Of a stretch of 64,000 nucleotides of DNA, positions 49,969 to 59,119 are shown one piece after another. The notes beneath the pieces are model-generated. The model did no database searches, had not been told where the DNA came from, and was given only the letters and a program-made list of their open reading frames with translations. This stretch comes from CAIMUS01 sp046347625. Lineage in GTDB: Bacteria; Pseudomonadota; Gammaproteobacteria; Competibacterales; Competibacteraceae. The stretch is from assembly GCA_046347625.1 (NCBI GenBank), contig JAXMFU010000006.1:62001-126000 (forward strand), read 5' to 3'. The position numbers and the translations under genes were made by a program. How positions within the stretch are numbered: the first letter of the stretch is position 1; each line of letters begins with the position of its first letter.

Positions 49969-50577
49969 TTATTCTCCGGCCAGCAAGGACTGCACTTCCG
50001 CCAGCCCGGCCCGGCGCATCGGTCGGCCGTCCACCGGGCTGCGTGGCGCCTCGCGTTCCGCGTCAGGCTTGAACACCGTTAGATCGATATTGACCCCGCC
50101 CGCCCCGAAGCCGAACACCGGGAAAGTGGCGTATTCGCCGTTGCCCAGCCGTAACCGCCGCTCCGACGTTTCAAAGGGAATCGTATGCTCCATCAGGAAT
50201 AACGCCACCTCTTCGGAGGTATCGGCAAACAGATGCAGATTGACATCGGCATGGGGACCGGCGGTACCGGCCAGGACAGCGCCTACCAACCGCGGCCGGA
50301 AGCGGGCCAAGAACCGCATGGCCTCCAAGGCCGTCTGCCGCAACCGTCTTAACTGCAATGGCTGCTCGGCCGCTTTGAACAGACGCTGATATTCCACCAG
50401 CGCCTGTTCGATCTCCGCATTACCTGGCAGCAGGGCCCGCTTGGAGACGCCCAGGCGGGCTGCCGCCTTGCGCTTGGCGGTCAGAAAGTCCTTGATCCCT
50501 TCTTCGGCCATCAGCCGAGCACACTCCTGGGCCAGCAGGGTTCTTACCCTGCTTTCGTCGCGTTGCCGAGTCGCCAT
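49969..50577 (-). CDS. Nucleotidyltransferase-fold hypothetical protein
   Basis: 202 residues from ATG 50577, chosen for GGGAG six bases upstream. The first ~100 residues are helical and basic (ESRVRTLLAQECARLMAEEG, KRKAAARLGVSKRALLPGN). The second half has a fold pattern like minimal nucleotidyltransferases: GAVLAGTAGPHADVNLHLFA, then IPFETSERRL, then GGVNIDLTVF. The strict catalytic GSxxxGxxxxxSDxD is not present, so catalysis is doubtful. Such genes are conserved in gammaproteobacteria without a known role. Confidence 0.65.
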   Translation of the reverse strand: MATRQRDESRVRTLLAQECARLMAEEGIKDFLTAKRKAAARLGVSKRALLPGNAEIEQALVEYQRLFKAAEQPLQLRRLRQTALEAMRFLARFRPRLVGAVLAGTAGPHADVNLHLFADTSEEVALFLMEHTIPFETSERRLRLGNGEYATFPVFGFGAGGVNIDLTVFKPDAEREAPRSPVDGRPMRRAGLAEVQSLLAGE

Positions 50578-51144
50578 TACAAACTCCCATCTTGACAAGG
50601 ATCGATAGTTATCGACAATTTTAGTAACTGACAGTTGTCAGTGACAGGCACAGGGATTATGCTAAAAACTAATCCGAGCGTACCGGCCCGCCGCTTGAAC
50701 CAGCACGCTTACAGTGAGCGTGAGGCCGTTACACCCTGAACCTTAGACCGCCAAGCTCTCTGTGGTATCTGAAGGCGACCGGCTTAACCCTGGTAAGCCA
50801 AGGTGAATCGACCCGATGCCGGACATGATAGTTGCCAGGGAGTATCAGGCCACTGATGAGTAACAAAGATGAGTAACAAAGATGAGTAACAAAGATGAGT
50901 AACAAAGATGAGTAACAAAGATGAGTAACAAAGATGAGTAACAAAGATGAGTAATAAAGAGATGAGTAATAAAGATGAGTAATAAAGATGAGTAATAAAG
51001 ATGAGTAATAAAGATGAGTAAAAGAATTTAATATTATAGTCAGCAGGTCCGGCCGCTAAAATGTCAGCCGGTTAACGTAAACCATAACGATTGCAAGGAG
51101 TTTCGCTGAGCGATGCTCCATTGCCTTTACTGAAGGAATATCCT
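50578..51144. other. Leader region of the pil operon with a minisatellite
   Basis: No gene supported between the nucleotidyltransferase-fold gene and pilM. It holds the 13-bp array (50855-51021). TATTAT/TATAGT at 51032-51040 could serve as a -10 box, but no good -35 is seen at the right spacing. Confidence 0.5.
50855..51021. repeat. 13-bp minisatellite (GATGAGTAACAAA), about 12.7 units
   Basis: Seven units of GATGAGTAACAAA, then one 15-base unit, then four units of GATGAGTAATAAA and a partial. A single C-to-T variant separates the two blocks, showing outward growth from two founders. It ends 123 bases before the pilM start used here and 69 before the earliest possible one, so copy-number change could alter the pil promoter region. 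Confidence 0.95.
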
Positions 51145-52254
51145 TTGGCCCTGTTCAAGAAAAAACAGCTTGTGCTGGGGGTCGACATCAGTCCTTCCGC
51201 TGTAAAGCTGATAGAACTCAGTCGTGCGGGACAGCGCTATCGCGTGGAAGCGATAGCCTTCGAGCCTTTGCCTGATGGCAGTATGGAAAATCGCAACCCT
51301 ATCGACCTCGATCAGGTGAGCCAGGCCATCAAGCGGGCGGTCAAAGCTTCAGGCACGCACCTGAAGCAAGCCGCTGTTGCCGTGCCCACCTCCAGTGTAA
51401 TTATCCGAACGATTCCGATGCCGCTGGAATTCGGTGAGGATGAGATCGAAGCCAACATTCAACTGGATGCCTCGCAGTATATTCCATTCCCGCTCGAGGA
51501 AATCTACCTGGATTTTCAGGTCGTCCCGGGTTCCGCCAAGGAAGCCGCCGGCACTCAGGACATCATGCTGGTGGCCTCGCGCCAGGAAAACGTAGAATTG
51601 CGCCGGGAGGTCCTGCAGGAGGCCGGGTTAAAACCGCTGATTGTGGATGTGGAAGCGTATGCTCTGGAGAATACCTTCCGTCTACTACCGAAACGCTTGT
51701 TAGCCAGCCAGAAGGAAGAAAAGGACAGCGACTTGGGCAAGGATGCCAAGTTGATCGCTCTGGTCGATATTGGCGCGACGATCACCACGGTTTATATTTT
51801 GCGGGGTGACAAAGTGGTTTTTATTCGCGAGCAGAATTTTGGTGGCGAACAACTGACGCTGGCTATCGCCGAAACCTACGGCTTGAACCGGGAAAGAGCC
51901 GAGCTCTACAAAAAGCGCCCTACCGATCTGCCCGAAGATTATGCCACGCGTATTCTGGAAGGCTTTTATAAAGCCACCGCCGAGCAAGTCAATCAAGCCT
52001 TGCAGTTTTTCTACTCATCCGATCATTATCAGACCAGCCCCGTTGTGAAACTGGACGGTCTGATCCTGGCCGGCGGGGGGGCCATTACCACCGTGCTCGA
52101 GCGGGCCCTCAATGAATATCTGCAGATTCCGACAGCGCTGTGCAATCCCTTTATCCGGATGGATCATGCGGCCCGGATCAACCGCCATATCCTGTTGCGC
52201 GATGCCCCGCTGTTCGCCGTCGCCTGTGGTCTAGCCCTACGGAGCTTCGATTGA
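51145..52254 (+). CDS. pilM: Type IV pilus assembly ATPase-like protein PilM
   Basis: Actin-fold cytoplasmic protein that binds the PilN N-terminus and anchors the pilus alignment complex. Start TTG 51145 gives MALFKKKQLVLGVDISPSAV, the normal PilM N-terminus, with AAGGA seven bases upstream; the frame is open to 51091. Nucleotide-binding features: LGVDISPSAVKLIELS, LIALVDIGATITTVYI and LDGLILAGGGAITTVLERAL. 369 residues, normal length. First gene of pilMNOPQ; pilN begins one base after the stop. Confidence 0.95.
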   Translation: MALFKKKQLVLGVDISPSAVKLIELSRAGQRYRVEAIAFEPLPDGSMENRNPIDLDQVSQAIKRAVKASGTHLKQAAVAVPTSSVIIRTIPMPLEFGEDEIEANIQLDASQYIPFPLEEIYLDFQVVPGSAKEAAGTQDIMLVASRQENVELRREVLQEAGLKPLIVDVEAYALENTFRLLPKRLLASQKEEKDSDLGKDAKLIALVDIGATITTVYILRGDKVVFIREQNFGGEQLTLAIAETYGLNRERAELYKKRPTDLPEDYATRILEGFYKATAEQVNQALQFFYSSDHYQTSPVVKLDGLILAGGGAITTVLERALNEYLQIPTALCNPFIRMDHAARINRHILLRDAPLFAVACGLALRSFD

Positions 52255-52255
52255 G

Positions 52256-52846
52256 ATGACACGCATCAACCTGCTCCCCTGGCGCGAAGCGCGGCGCAAA
52301 CGCAAACGGCAGGATTTTATCCTATTGCTGTTGGCAGGAGGGCTGATGGCGGCGCTGGTGATATTTCTGCTGCAGTTGCGGCTCAATCAGTTGATCGCCA
52401 ATCAGGAAGCCCGCAATCAATATTTACAAGGCGAGATCGCCCGTCTGAAGAAAGCAGAAGCAGAAATCAAGGAATTGGAAAAAGCAAAAGCTCGCCTGCT
52501 GTCACGCCTGGACGTGATTCAGAATCTACAGGTCAGCCGGCCGGAAATAGTAAAAGAACTGGATGCCATTCCACGATTATTACCGGAGACTGTCTATCTG
52601 CTTACCCTTAAAAGCGATGGTACGCAATTAACACTCAAAGGAATAGCTAATTCTAACAATGCAATCTCCACCTTCATGCGCAATCTTGCCGAGTCACCGG
52701 AATTCGGTGAGCCGGTGTTAACTGTGGTTGAAAACCAAGATATCAACAATACCCGGGCCAGTGCATTCGAGTTGAGTGTCAAGATCGAATCTAAAGCCGA
52801 GAGCAATGCAGCCGCCGATAAGCCGGCCACTTCGGTGAAGCCATGA
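52256..52846 (+). CDS. pilN: Type IV pilus inner-membrane protein PilN
   Basis: Bitopic inner-membrane protein of the PilMNO(P) alignment complex. The PilM-binding N-terminal motif INLLPWREARRKRKR is present, then one transmembrane helix (FILLLLAGGLMAALVIFLLQ), a coiled coil (NQEARNQYLQGEIARLKKAE) and a ferredoxin-like periplasmic domain. 196 residues with an Ala/Glu/Lys-rich tail. It overlaps pilO by four bases. Confidence 0.96.
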   Translation: MTRINLLPWREARRKRKRQDFILLLLAGGLMAALVIFLLQLRLNQLIANQEARNQYLQGEIARLKKAEAEIKELEKAKARLLSRLDVIQNLQVSRPEIVKELDAIPRLLPETVYLLTLKSDGTQLTLKGIANSNNAISTFMRNLAESPEFGEPVLTVVENQDINNTRASAFELSVKIESKAESNAAADKPATSVKP

Positions 52847-53520
52847 AATTTTCCGAACTCAATAACCTGGATTTCAACAACGCCGCCAGTTGGCCGCCAC
52901 TGGCCAAAGCCATTGCAATCATCCTGATCATGGTCGCGGTAGCCGGACTCGGTTACTGGCACAGCCTCAGTCCCAGCCTGGATACATTGCAGAGTGTCCG
53001 CGCCAAGGAGCGGCCGTTACGGCAGGAATTTATCGATAAACAGCGGGTTATGGCCAATCTCGAAGCTTACCGGGCGCAACTCAATATTATGCAGGAAACC
53101 TTTACTACCATGCTCCGGCAGTTACCCACCCGTACCGAGATGCCGGATTTACTCGAAGATATTTCCAATACCGGTAAGAAAAACGGGCTCACTTTCGAGT
53201 TGTTCAAGCCCGAGACTGAACAGTTGCGGGAATTCTACGCCGCCAAACCCATTTCCATCAAAGCGCGCGCCAACTATCATCAACTGGGTGAATTCATCAG
53301 TAATATTGCCCTGCTTCCCCGGATTGTCACCCTGCAATCGGTTGCTCTGTCCGAGCCGCCGGAGCCGGCCGGTCATAAGCCTCAGGCCGACAAAGCGGCG
53401 GAAAAGAATAAAGCTTTGCTCATCGAAGCAACCTTACAAACTTACCGTTATCTGGAAGAGGATGAAATCGCCGCCATGGAACAAGGCAAAGACAAGAAAG
53501 GGAGGCCTGCCAAGCCATGA
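52843..53520 (+). CDS. pilO: Type IV pilus inner-membrane protein PilO
   Basis: Partner of PilN: one transmembrane helix (AIAIILIMVAVAGLGYWHSL), a coiled coil (RPLRQEFIDKQRVMANLEAY) and a periplasmic ferredoxin-like fold (RTEMPDLLEDISNTGKKNGL, then YHQLGEFISNIALLPRIVTL). 225 residues; the charged tail (EEDEIAAMEQGKDKKGRP) is slightly longer than usual. It overlaps pilN upstream and pilP downstream by four bases each, so translation is coupled. Confidence 0.96.
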   Translation: MKFSELNNLDFNNAASWPPLAKAIAIILIMVAVAGLGYWHSLSPSLDTLQSVRAKERPLRQEFIDKQRVMANLEAYRAQLNIMQETFTTMLRQLPTRTEMPDLLEDISNTGKKNGLTFELFKPETEQLREFYAAKPISIKARANYHQLGEFISNIALLPRIVTLQSVALSEPPEPAGHKPQADKAAEKNKALLIEATLQTYRYLEEDEIAAMEQGKDKKGRPAKP

Positions 53521-54095
53521 GGGGACCTTGCTTTATAGTCGACTTTTCATGGGACCGCCGGCGTTGGGCGGCGGGCCTGGCTGTATTGCTCTGGTTGTCG
53601 GGATGCGGGCAGCCGGAGTTGCAGGACCTGCAGAATTTTGTCGCCAAAGCCAAAGAAACGACACCGGAAACCAAACTCGAACCGCTGCCCGAGATGAAGA
53701 CTTATCAACCGTTTATCTACACCGCCAGCACTCAGGGGATCAAAGATCCGTTCGTACCCTCGGCCTTCACCCAACAACCGGCTGTGTTCATAGAGCAGCC
53801 GGAGGTGATCGACACAGGCGTTCGTCCTGACCCGAACCGAATCCGCGAGGAGTTGGAAAAATACACGCTGACCACACTGAAAATGATGGGCACCCTGCGC
53901 ATGCAGGACGGCAATTTATGGGCTTTAATCAAGGCTCCCGACGGGGTTGTGCACCGGGTAAAGGAAGGTAATTATTTAGGTAACAATCATGGCAAGATTA
54001 CAGCGATTACCGAGCAGCGCATTCAACTGATCGAAATTGTTAACCAAAACAATCACTGGATAGAACACGATACTTTTTTATCGATTGCAGAATAA
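53517..54095 (+). CDS. pilP: Type IV pilus lipoprotein PilP
   Basis: Inner-membrane lipoprotein linking PilNO to the PilQ secretin. The lipobox is LSGC at residues 28-31 after a Trp-rich hydrophobic run. A disordered linker follows (LEPLPEMKTYQPFIYTASTQ) and then the HR-type beta-sandwich: LTTLKMMGTLRMQDGNLWAL, KAPDGVVHRVKEGNYLGNNH. 192 residues. The gap to pilQ is 184 bases, unusually long for this operon, and holds a REP palindrome. Confidence 0.95.
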   Translation: MRGPCFIVDFSWDRRRWAAGLAVLLWLSGCGQPELQDLQNFVAKAKETTPETKLEPLPEMKTYQPFIYTASTQGIKDPFVPSAFTQQPAVFIEQPEVIDTGVRPDPNRIREELEKYTLTTLKMMGTLRMQDGNLWALIKAPDGVVHRVKEGNYLGNNHGKITAITEQRIQLIEIVNQNNHWIEHDTFLSIAE

Positions 54096-54144
54096 TGGTA
54101 TGCCATCCTAAATAAGATGCTTAAATTTTATCGTATTATCGATG

Positions 54145-54219
54145 GTAGGAGCGAGCCTGCTCGCAAATCGCACCGGCGCTGCCGCCGCCAGCTGCATTCG
54201 CGCGCAAGCTCGCTCCTAC
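54145..54219. repeat. REP palindrome (GTAGGAGCGAGC family) inside the pil operon
   Basis: GTAGGAGCGAGCCTGCTCGC ... GCGCGCAAGCTCGCTCCTAC, a hairpin in the pilP-pilQ gap. In RNA it would protect or terminate the upstream message and so could set the ratio of PilMNOP to PilQ. Confidence 0.92.
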
Positions 54220-54279
54220 AGACGCCTGGACTAGAAACTTTATCTAAAGACCATGCAGGAACTCACTCAGGGGGAATTT

Positions 54280-56535
54280 ATGAGGATCACCGCCAGTAGC
54301 AGACCACAGTACTCGTCACCGTGGCCGATTCTCTTGTTGTCGGCCGTTTGCTGGTCGTGGCTGCTGTTGTTCGCCCCCGTTGCCGGTGCGGAAACGGTAC
54401 TCGAGGCGCTGGATACCAGCACCCTGCCCGGTGGCCAGGTACAGATTCGGTTTCGACTGTCACAGCCACTGCCGGCACCGCCGTCCAGTTTTACGATCAA
54501 CGACCCGGCCCGGATCGTGGTCGATTTTCCGGATACCCGTAATGGTTTGAGTAACCGGCAGCAGGCGATCGGTAGCGGCGTGGCGGAGAAAATCAACGTC
54601 TTGCAGGGCGGTGGCCGAACCCGGGCCTCGATCAATCTGGCCCGACTGGTCCCGTATAAGGTACAGGCCGCCGGCAATACCGTGCTGTTGACCCTGGAAA
54701 CCGGCATGGCCAAAGCGGCGCCCGTCACGTCCCCCAGTCCGGTGATGATGGGGCCGGTGTCCGGGGCGCGGGGTTCCGTCGGCAATCTGGATTTCCGCCG
54801 CAGTCCCGATGGCGGTGCCATGATCAGCTTCAAGCTGTCCAATCCCACCCTGCCGGTGGACATCCGCCAGGAGGGCAACCAGATTGTGGTCGACTTCCAG
54901 GGATCGCTGCTACCGCCCGGTCAACAACGGCGGCTGGATGTGACCGATTTCGCCACGCCGGTGACGCAACTGGAGGCGACCAATCGGGGCAACAGTGCCC
55001 ATATCGTCATTCAACCGACGGCGCCCTTCGAATACCTGGCCTATCAAGCCGATAATATTTATACCATCGAAGTGAAACGCCCGCCGGCGAAAGAGGGAGA
55101 AAGAGAAATCGATTTGCAGAAGAAGATTTATAAAGGCGAATTGTTATCCCTGAATTTCCAGAATATCGATGTCCGGGCGGTGTTGCAGATCATTGCCGAT
55201 TTTACCGGCCAGAATGTAGTCGTCAGCGATACGGTACAGGGCAATCTGACCCTACGTTTACAAAACGTTCCCTGGGATCAGGCGCTGGATATTATTCTGC
55301 GCACCAAGGGTTTGACCCTGCGGCAAAGTGGTAATGTGATGTACATTGCGCCGACCGAGGAAGTGGCGGCGCGGGAAAGACTGGAGTTGGAGGCGCGTAA
55401 GACGGTTACCGAACTGGAGCCTTTGCGGACCGAGTTGATTCAGATCAATTATGCCAAGGCATCCGAACTGGCCAACCTGCTGAAGAGCGGGACTGCGGCG
55501 AGTGGTCCTGGCACCGGTGGCGGCGGTGCCGGTGGCCAGGGCGGTACAGCAGGCAGCGCGACAGGCAGCACCCTGTTGTCCCCGCGCGGGCAGGTTACCG
55601 TGGACCCGCGCACCAACACGCTGCTGGTACAGGACATTCCCGACAAGCTGACCGAAATTCGCAATCTGATGACGCAGTTGGACCGGCCGGTCCGGCAGGT
55701 CATGATCGATTCCCGGGTGGTAATTGCCAACGATGATTTCAGCAAGGAACTGGGAATTCGCTGGGGCGCCACCTTTGCCCGGAAGAACGGCGATAATGGA
55801 ATAGTGGCGGGCAGCGGCTCATTGGGGAGAGCCGAGAATATTAATAATCCGGGTGGAACCAACGACATGGTCAACAGCGCCATCAATAATTTAAATAGTA
55901 CGGGTCAGGCCAATCCGGTCGCATTGCCGCCGCTGATCGATCGCATCGGCGTCAATCTGCCTGTTGCCAATCCCTTCGGGCGGTATGCACTGGCCATTCT
56001 AGGCAAGAACTATCTAGTGGAAATGGAGCTTTCCGCCATGCAGGCGGAAGGGCGGGGCGAAATACTGTCCAATCCGCGCGTAGTTACGACCGACCGGGCG
56101 CAGGCCACCATTGAACAGGGACGGCAAATTCCCTATCAGACCGTCAGCCAGAACGGGACTACGACCGAGTTCAAAAACGCAGTCCTGCAGCTGGCGGTCA
56201 CCCCGCAAATTACGCCCGATGACAGAATCATTATGGATTTGAATGTCAAGAAAGATGAGGTAGGCGCCAATGTCGGTACCGTTACCGGCGCGCAGATTCC
56301 GTCGATCGATACTCGTGAAGTCAAGACTCAGGTGCTGGTGAATAATGGCGATACGGTGGTACTGGGAGGCGTTTTCGAGCAGACTACCAATAAAACCGTC
56401 GATAAAGTGCCTTTGCTGGGAGATATACCGGTGGTCGGATGGCTGTTCAAAAGGAATATCGATTCCGATATCAAGCGTGAGCTGTTGATTTTCGTGACAC
56501 CACAGATTCTTAAAGAAGGGGCTGTTGCCCGCTAG
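54280..56535 (+). CDS. pilQ: Type IV pilus secretin PilQ
   Basis: Outer-membrane secretin through which the pilus leaves the cell. Signal peptide (ILLLSAVCWSWLLLFAPVAG), two AMIN domains (about residues 40-145 and 165-265) that bind peptidoglycan, STN/N-domains (SLNFQNIDVRAVLQIIADFT; LTLRLQNVPWDQALDIILRT) and a C-terminal secretin core (VDPRTNTLLVQDIPDKLTEI; VLVNNGDTVVLGGVFEQTTN; PLLGDIPVVGWLFKR). A Gly-rich insert sits near residues 405-430. AGGGGGA precedes ATG 54280; an upstream in-frame ATG at 54253 lacks such a site. 751 residues. Confidence 0.96.
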   Translation: MRITASSRPQYSSPWPILLLSAVCWSWLLLFAPVAGAETVLEALDTSTLPGGQVQIRFRLSQPLPAPPSSFTINDPARIVVDFPDTRNGLSNRQQAIGSGVAEKINVLQGGGRTRASINLARLVPYKVQAAGNTVLLTLETGMAKAAPVTSPSPVMMGPVSGARGSVGNLDFRRSPDGGAMISFKLSNPTLPVDIRQEGNQIVVDFQGSLLPPGQQRRLDVTDFATPVTQLEATNRGNSAHIVIQPTAPFEYLAYQADNIYTIEVKRPPAKEGEREIDLQKKIYKGELLSLNFQNIDVRAVLQIIADFTGQNVVVSDTVQGNLTLRLQNVPWDQALDIILRTKGLTLRQSGNVMYIAPTEEVAARERLELEARKTVTELEPLRTELIQINYAKASELANLLKSGTAASGPGTGGGGAGGQGGTAGSATGSTLLSPRGQVTVDPRTNTLLVQDIPDKLTEIRNLMTQLDRPVRQVMIDSRVVIANDDFSKELGIRWGATFARKNGDNGIVAGSGSLGRAENINNPGGTNDMVNSAINNLNSTGQANPVALPPLIDRIGVNLPVANPFGRYALAILGKNYLVEMELSAMQAEGRGEILSNPRVVTTDRAQATIEQGRQIPYQTVSQNGTTTEFKNAVLQLAVTPQITPDDRIIMDLNVKKDEVGANVGTVTGAQIPSIDTREVKTQVLVNNGDTVVLGGVFEQTTNKTVDKVPLLGDIPVVGWLFKRNIDSDIKRELLIFVTPQILKEGAVAR

Positions 56536-56584
56536 CTTGATGTCGTGGGTAATACTGCAATAAATCACTGAAAAGGTTAATGTC

Positions 56585-59056
56585 ATGTATTCATTATTCG
56601 AGCGTTTTTGCCGGATTTTCGGGCTGGGTATTCTGGTGCTGTTGTTTGCCGGTTGCGGTGGCGGCGGCGGGGGGTTCAGCGGCGGCGGTCAAGAGCAGAC
56701 CACTACGACGACTGAGCCTTTGAGCATTACCACCGACTCCTTAGAGGGTGGCACTGTCGGCCAGACTTATCTCCAGTTGCTGAAAGTTCAGGGGGGAGCC
56801 TCCAATACGGAGGTGCAATGGGTCAGCGATGGACGGTTGCCCCCCGGCCTGACATTGGACCCAAGTCTAGGCACGATCAGTGGTAAACCGACCACCGCCG
56901 GTACTTATCCCTTCTTGGTGCAGGCGCAGGATACAAATAACAGTTCGCTGACTTCGGATGCCAAGCAGTTCAGTATTACCATTGCGGCGCTTCCTTCAGA
57001 GACGCTCACTCCCCTGAGCATCACGACGACATCGCCTTTACCAAATGGCACGGTGAACCAATCTTACCTAACCCTGCTGACAGGCGAGGGCGGTGGGTCC
57101 AAGTCAGATTTTAGCTGGAGCGTCAGCAGCGGTCAGTTACCATCTGGTCTGCAATTGACGAAAGTGAGTTCTACCCAGAGCCAAATACAGGGAACACCGA
57201 CCCAAAGTCAAAGTCTTCCTTTTACATTTTTTATAAAAATGCAGGATATTGCGTATCCAAGCCTGAAACCGGTGATTCAGGAGTTCAGTATTACTATTCA
57301 GGGAGAAGGCGGTGGCGCTGCAAAAGTAAAAGATGTCCAGTTGCTGGCCAGTAGTATTCAGCTTGCCTCGGCAGGTGATAATCCCGTTACCCTGACAGCC
57401 GTAGTCAGAGATATCAATAACAATACTCTGAAGGATGCTACTGTTACCTTCAAAGCAGATAATAATGGTACTGTTCAAGTCACTCGTAGTATTACAGATG
57501 CCGCTGGAACAGCCGAAGCCCTCCTTTCCACTAGAGGCTATCAAGGGAACCGTCAAATTAATGTTACGGCAACCGCAGGAGGAGCTGAGGACTCTGCAAA
57601 AATAGATGTAGTCGGCACCAATATCACGATCACTGGATCTGCCGCAGTCGGCGTAGGTGAGCCAACCACCTTTACATTTAACTTACTGGATTCGGCAGGC
57701 AAGGGAGTTCCTAATCAGACCCTGAGTGTATCATCTAAGAATTTAAATAACGTAGTCCCTCCGAGTCCGATAACCGATGCCAGTGGTAAAGCTACGGTAC
57801 AGATTACCGGAGCAAACTTAGGCACTGATGTGATCACGGTGAGCGGAGCCGGGACGGTGGCACAGAAGAATTTGACTGTTTCACCTGATAAGTTTGTGTT
57901 TACTACTCCTGATCCTGCTGCAGCAAGTATGCAAGAGATACTTATAAATACTTCTTTTGCTATAGCAGTAGAATGGAAGCAGAATACTGTGCCGGTAACC
58001 AATGGAGAGATCAAATTCATCGCAACGCGCGGAACGATCACACCAACCGCTAAGACCGATAGATATGGTAAGGCATATGCTAATATCCAATCGGATACCG
58101 CCGGCAGGAGTCTGATCGTAGCGACTACTGACAGTGGCCTCAGCGTCCAGATTGAGGTGCTTTTTGTAGCAACTCAGCCTCATAGTTTCTACTTGCAGGC
58201 AAACCCCAGTACTCTCAATCCGTTTCAGCAGAGTACAGTGAAAGCCTTGGTATTCGATATTAATGGTAATCCCGTCAAAGGGGTGACAATCACCTTTAAT
58301 CTCTTTGATCCGACGGGTGGCGTGATCTCCAATCCTTCCGCTGTAACTAATGAATCCGGGGAAACCACTATAACTTATACCGCTGCTGCGACTATCAGTG
58401 GTGTCAACCAGGTGAAAATCACTGCTACAGTAGTGCAAAATACAAGCCCAAGTCTACAGGATATAGCAACTATTACTGTGGCAGGAAGAGCGGTATTCAT
58501 CCGGTTTGGCACGGGTAATCTGATTGAGCTGCCCGATTCGGTTACCTATTCAAAGCCATATAGAGTATGGGTAACCGATGTGGCAGGTAACCCAGTCGCT
58601 GGTGCAACAGTTAAATTAAAAGTCATACCGCTCTCTTATAGCAAGGGAGATTATAGAAAGCCTATAGGTAATGAGACAACGTGGCAACAGCAAATTTCTG
58701 TGTCCGGATGTCCTAATGAGGATGTAAATCTTAATGGCAGATTAGATATACCGCCTGATATTGATTATAATCATAATGGCGAGTTAGAGCCAGGTAACGT
58801 TGCTTCAGTAGTTTCAACAGTAACTACCGGTGACGATGGATCTGCCTTTTTCCGTATAAATTATGGGCGAAATTATGCGTATTGGGTAACAGTACAACTG
58901 ACAGGCAGCGCAAATGTGGCCGGTAGTGAAGCAACTGAAAGTACCTCGCCTTTCAGTCTGCCAGGTGTTGTGGGTGACTTTAATAATAAGGATGTCAATC
59001 CTCCCAACAATCCCAGCCCGTTTGGTGTGGCTAATTCCTGTGCAGATCCGAATTAA
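56585..59056 (+). CDS. Large Ig-like-domain lipoprotein between pilQ and aroK
   Basis: 823 residues. Signal peptide with lipobox LFAGC (Cys near residue 23), then a Gly-rich spacer (GGGGGGFSGGGQEQ). Two putative-Ig/cadherin-like repeats (ITTDSLEGGTVGQTYLQLLK ... LPPGLTLDPSLGTISGKPTT; ITTTSPLPNGTVNQSYL) precede about four invasin-type Big_1-like domains (TLTAVVRDINNNTLKDATVT; STVKALVFDINGNPVKGVTI; YRVWVTDVAGNPVAGATVKL). The C-terminal Cys-containing region has an Asp/Asn-rich calcium-loop-like stretch (NEDVNLNGRLDIPPDIDYNH). AAAAGG precedes ATG 56585. It is clearly AT-richer than pilMNOPQ. It may be a surface adhesin or pilus-linked lipoprotein; the function is unproven. Confidence 0.85.
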   Translation: MYSLFERFCRIFGLGILVLLFAGCGGGGGGFSGGGQEQTTTTTEPLSITTDSLEGGTVGQTYLQLLKVQGGASNTEVQWVSDGRLPPGLTLDPSLGTISGKPTTAGTYPFLVQAQDTNNSSLTSDAKQFSITIAALPSETLTPLSITTTSPLPNGTVNQSYLTLLTGEGGGSKSDFSWSVSSGQLPSGLQLTKVSSTQSQIQGTPTQSQSLPFTFFIKMQDIAYPSLKPVIQEFSITIQGEGGGAAKVKDVQLLASSIQLASAGDNPVTLTAVVRDINNNTLKDATVTFKADNNGTVQVTRSITDAAGTAEALLSTRGYQGNRQINVTATAGGAEDSAKIDVVGTNITITGSAAVGVGEPTTFTFNLLDSAGKGVPNQTLSVSSKNLNNVVPPSPITDASGKATVQITGANLGTDVITVSGAGTVAQKNLTVSPDKFVFTTPDPAAASMQEILINTSFAIAVEWKQNTVPVTNGEIKFIATRGTITPTAKTDRYGKAYANIQSDTAGRSLIVATTDSGLSVQIEVLFVATQPHSFYLQANPSTLNPFQQSTVKALVFDINGNPVKGVTITFNLFDPTGGVISNPSAVTNESGETTITYTAAATISGVNQVKITATVVQNTSPSLQDIATITVAGRAVFIRFGTGNLIELPDSVTYSKPYRVWVTDVAGNPVAGATVKLKVIPLSYSKGDYRKPIGNETTWQQQISVSGCPNEDVNLNGRLDIPPDIDYNHNGELEPGNVASVVSTVTTGDDGSAFFRINYGRNYAYWVTVQLTGSANVAGSEATESTSPFSLPGVVGDFNNKDVNPPNNPSPFGVANSCADPN

Positions 59057-59119
59057 TGCATAAAGGCTGAATAATCATTGCAACCCAATTAAGCTGATTG
59101 AAATGACAGAACCGTCCCC

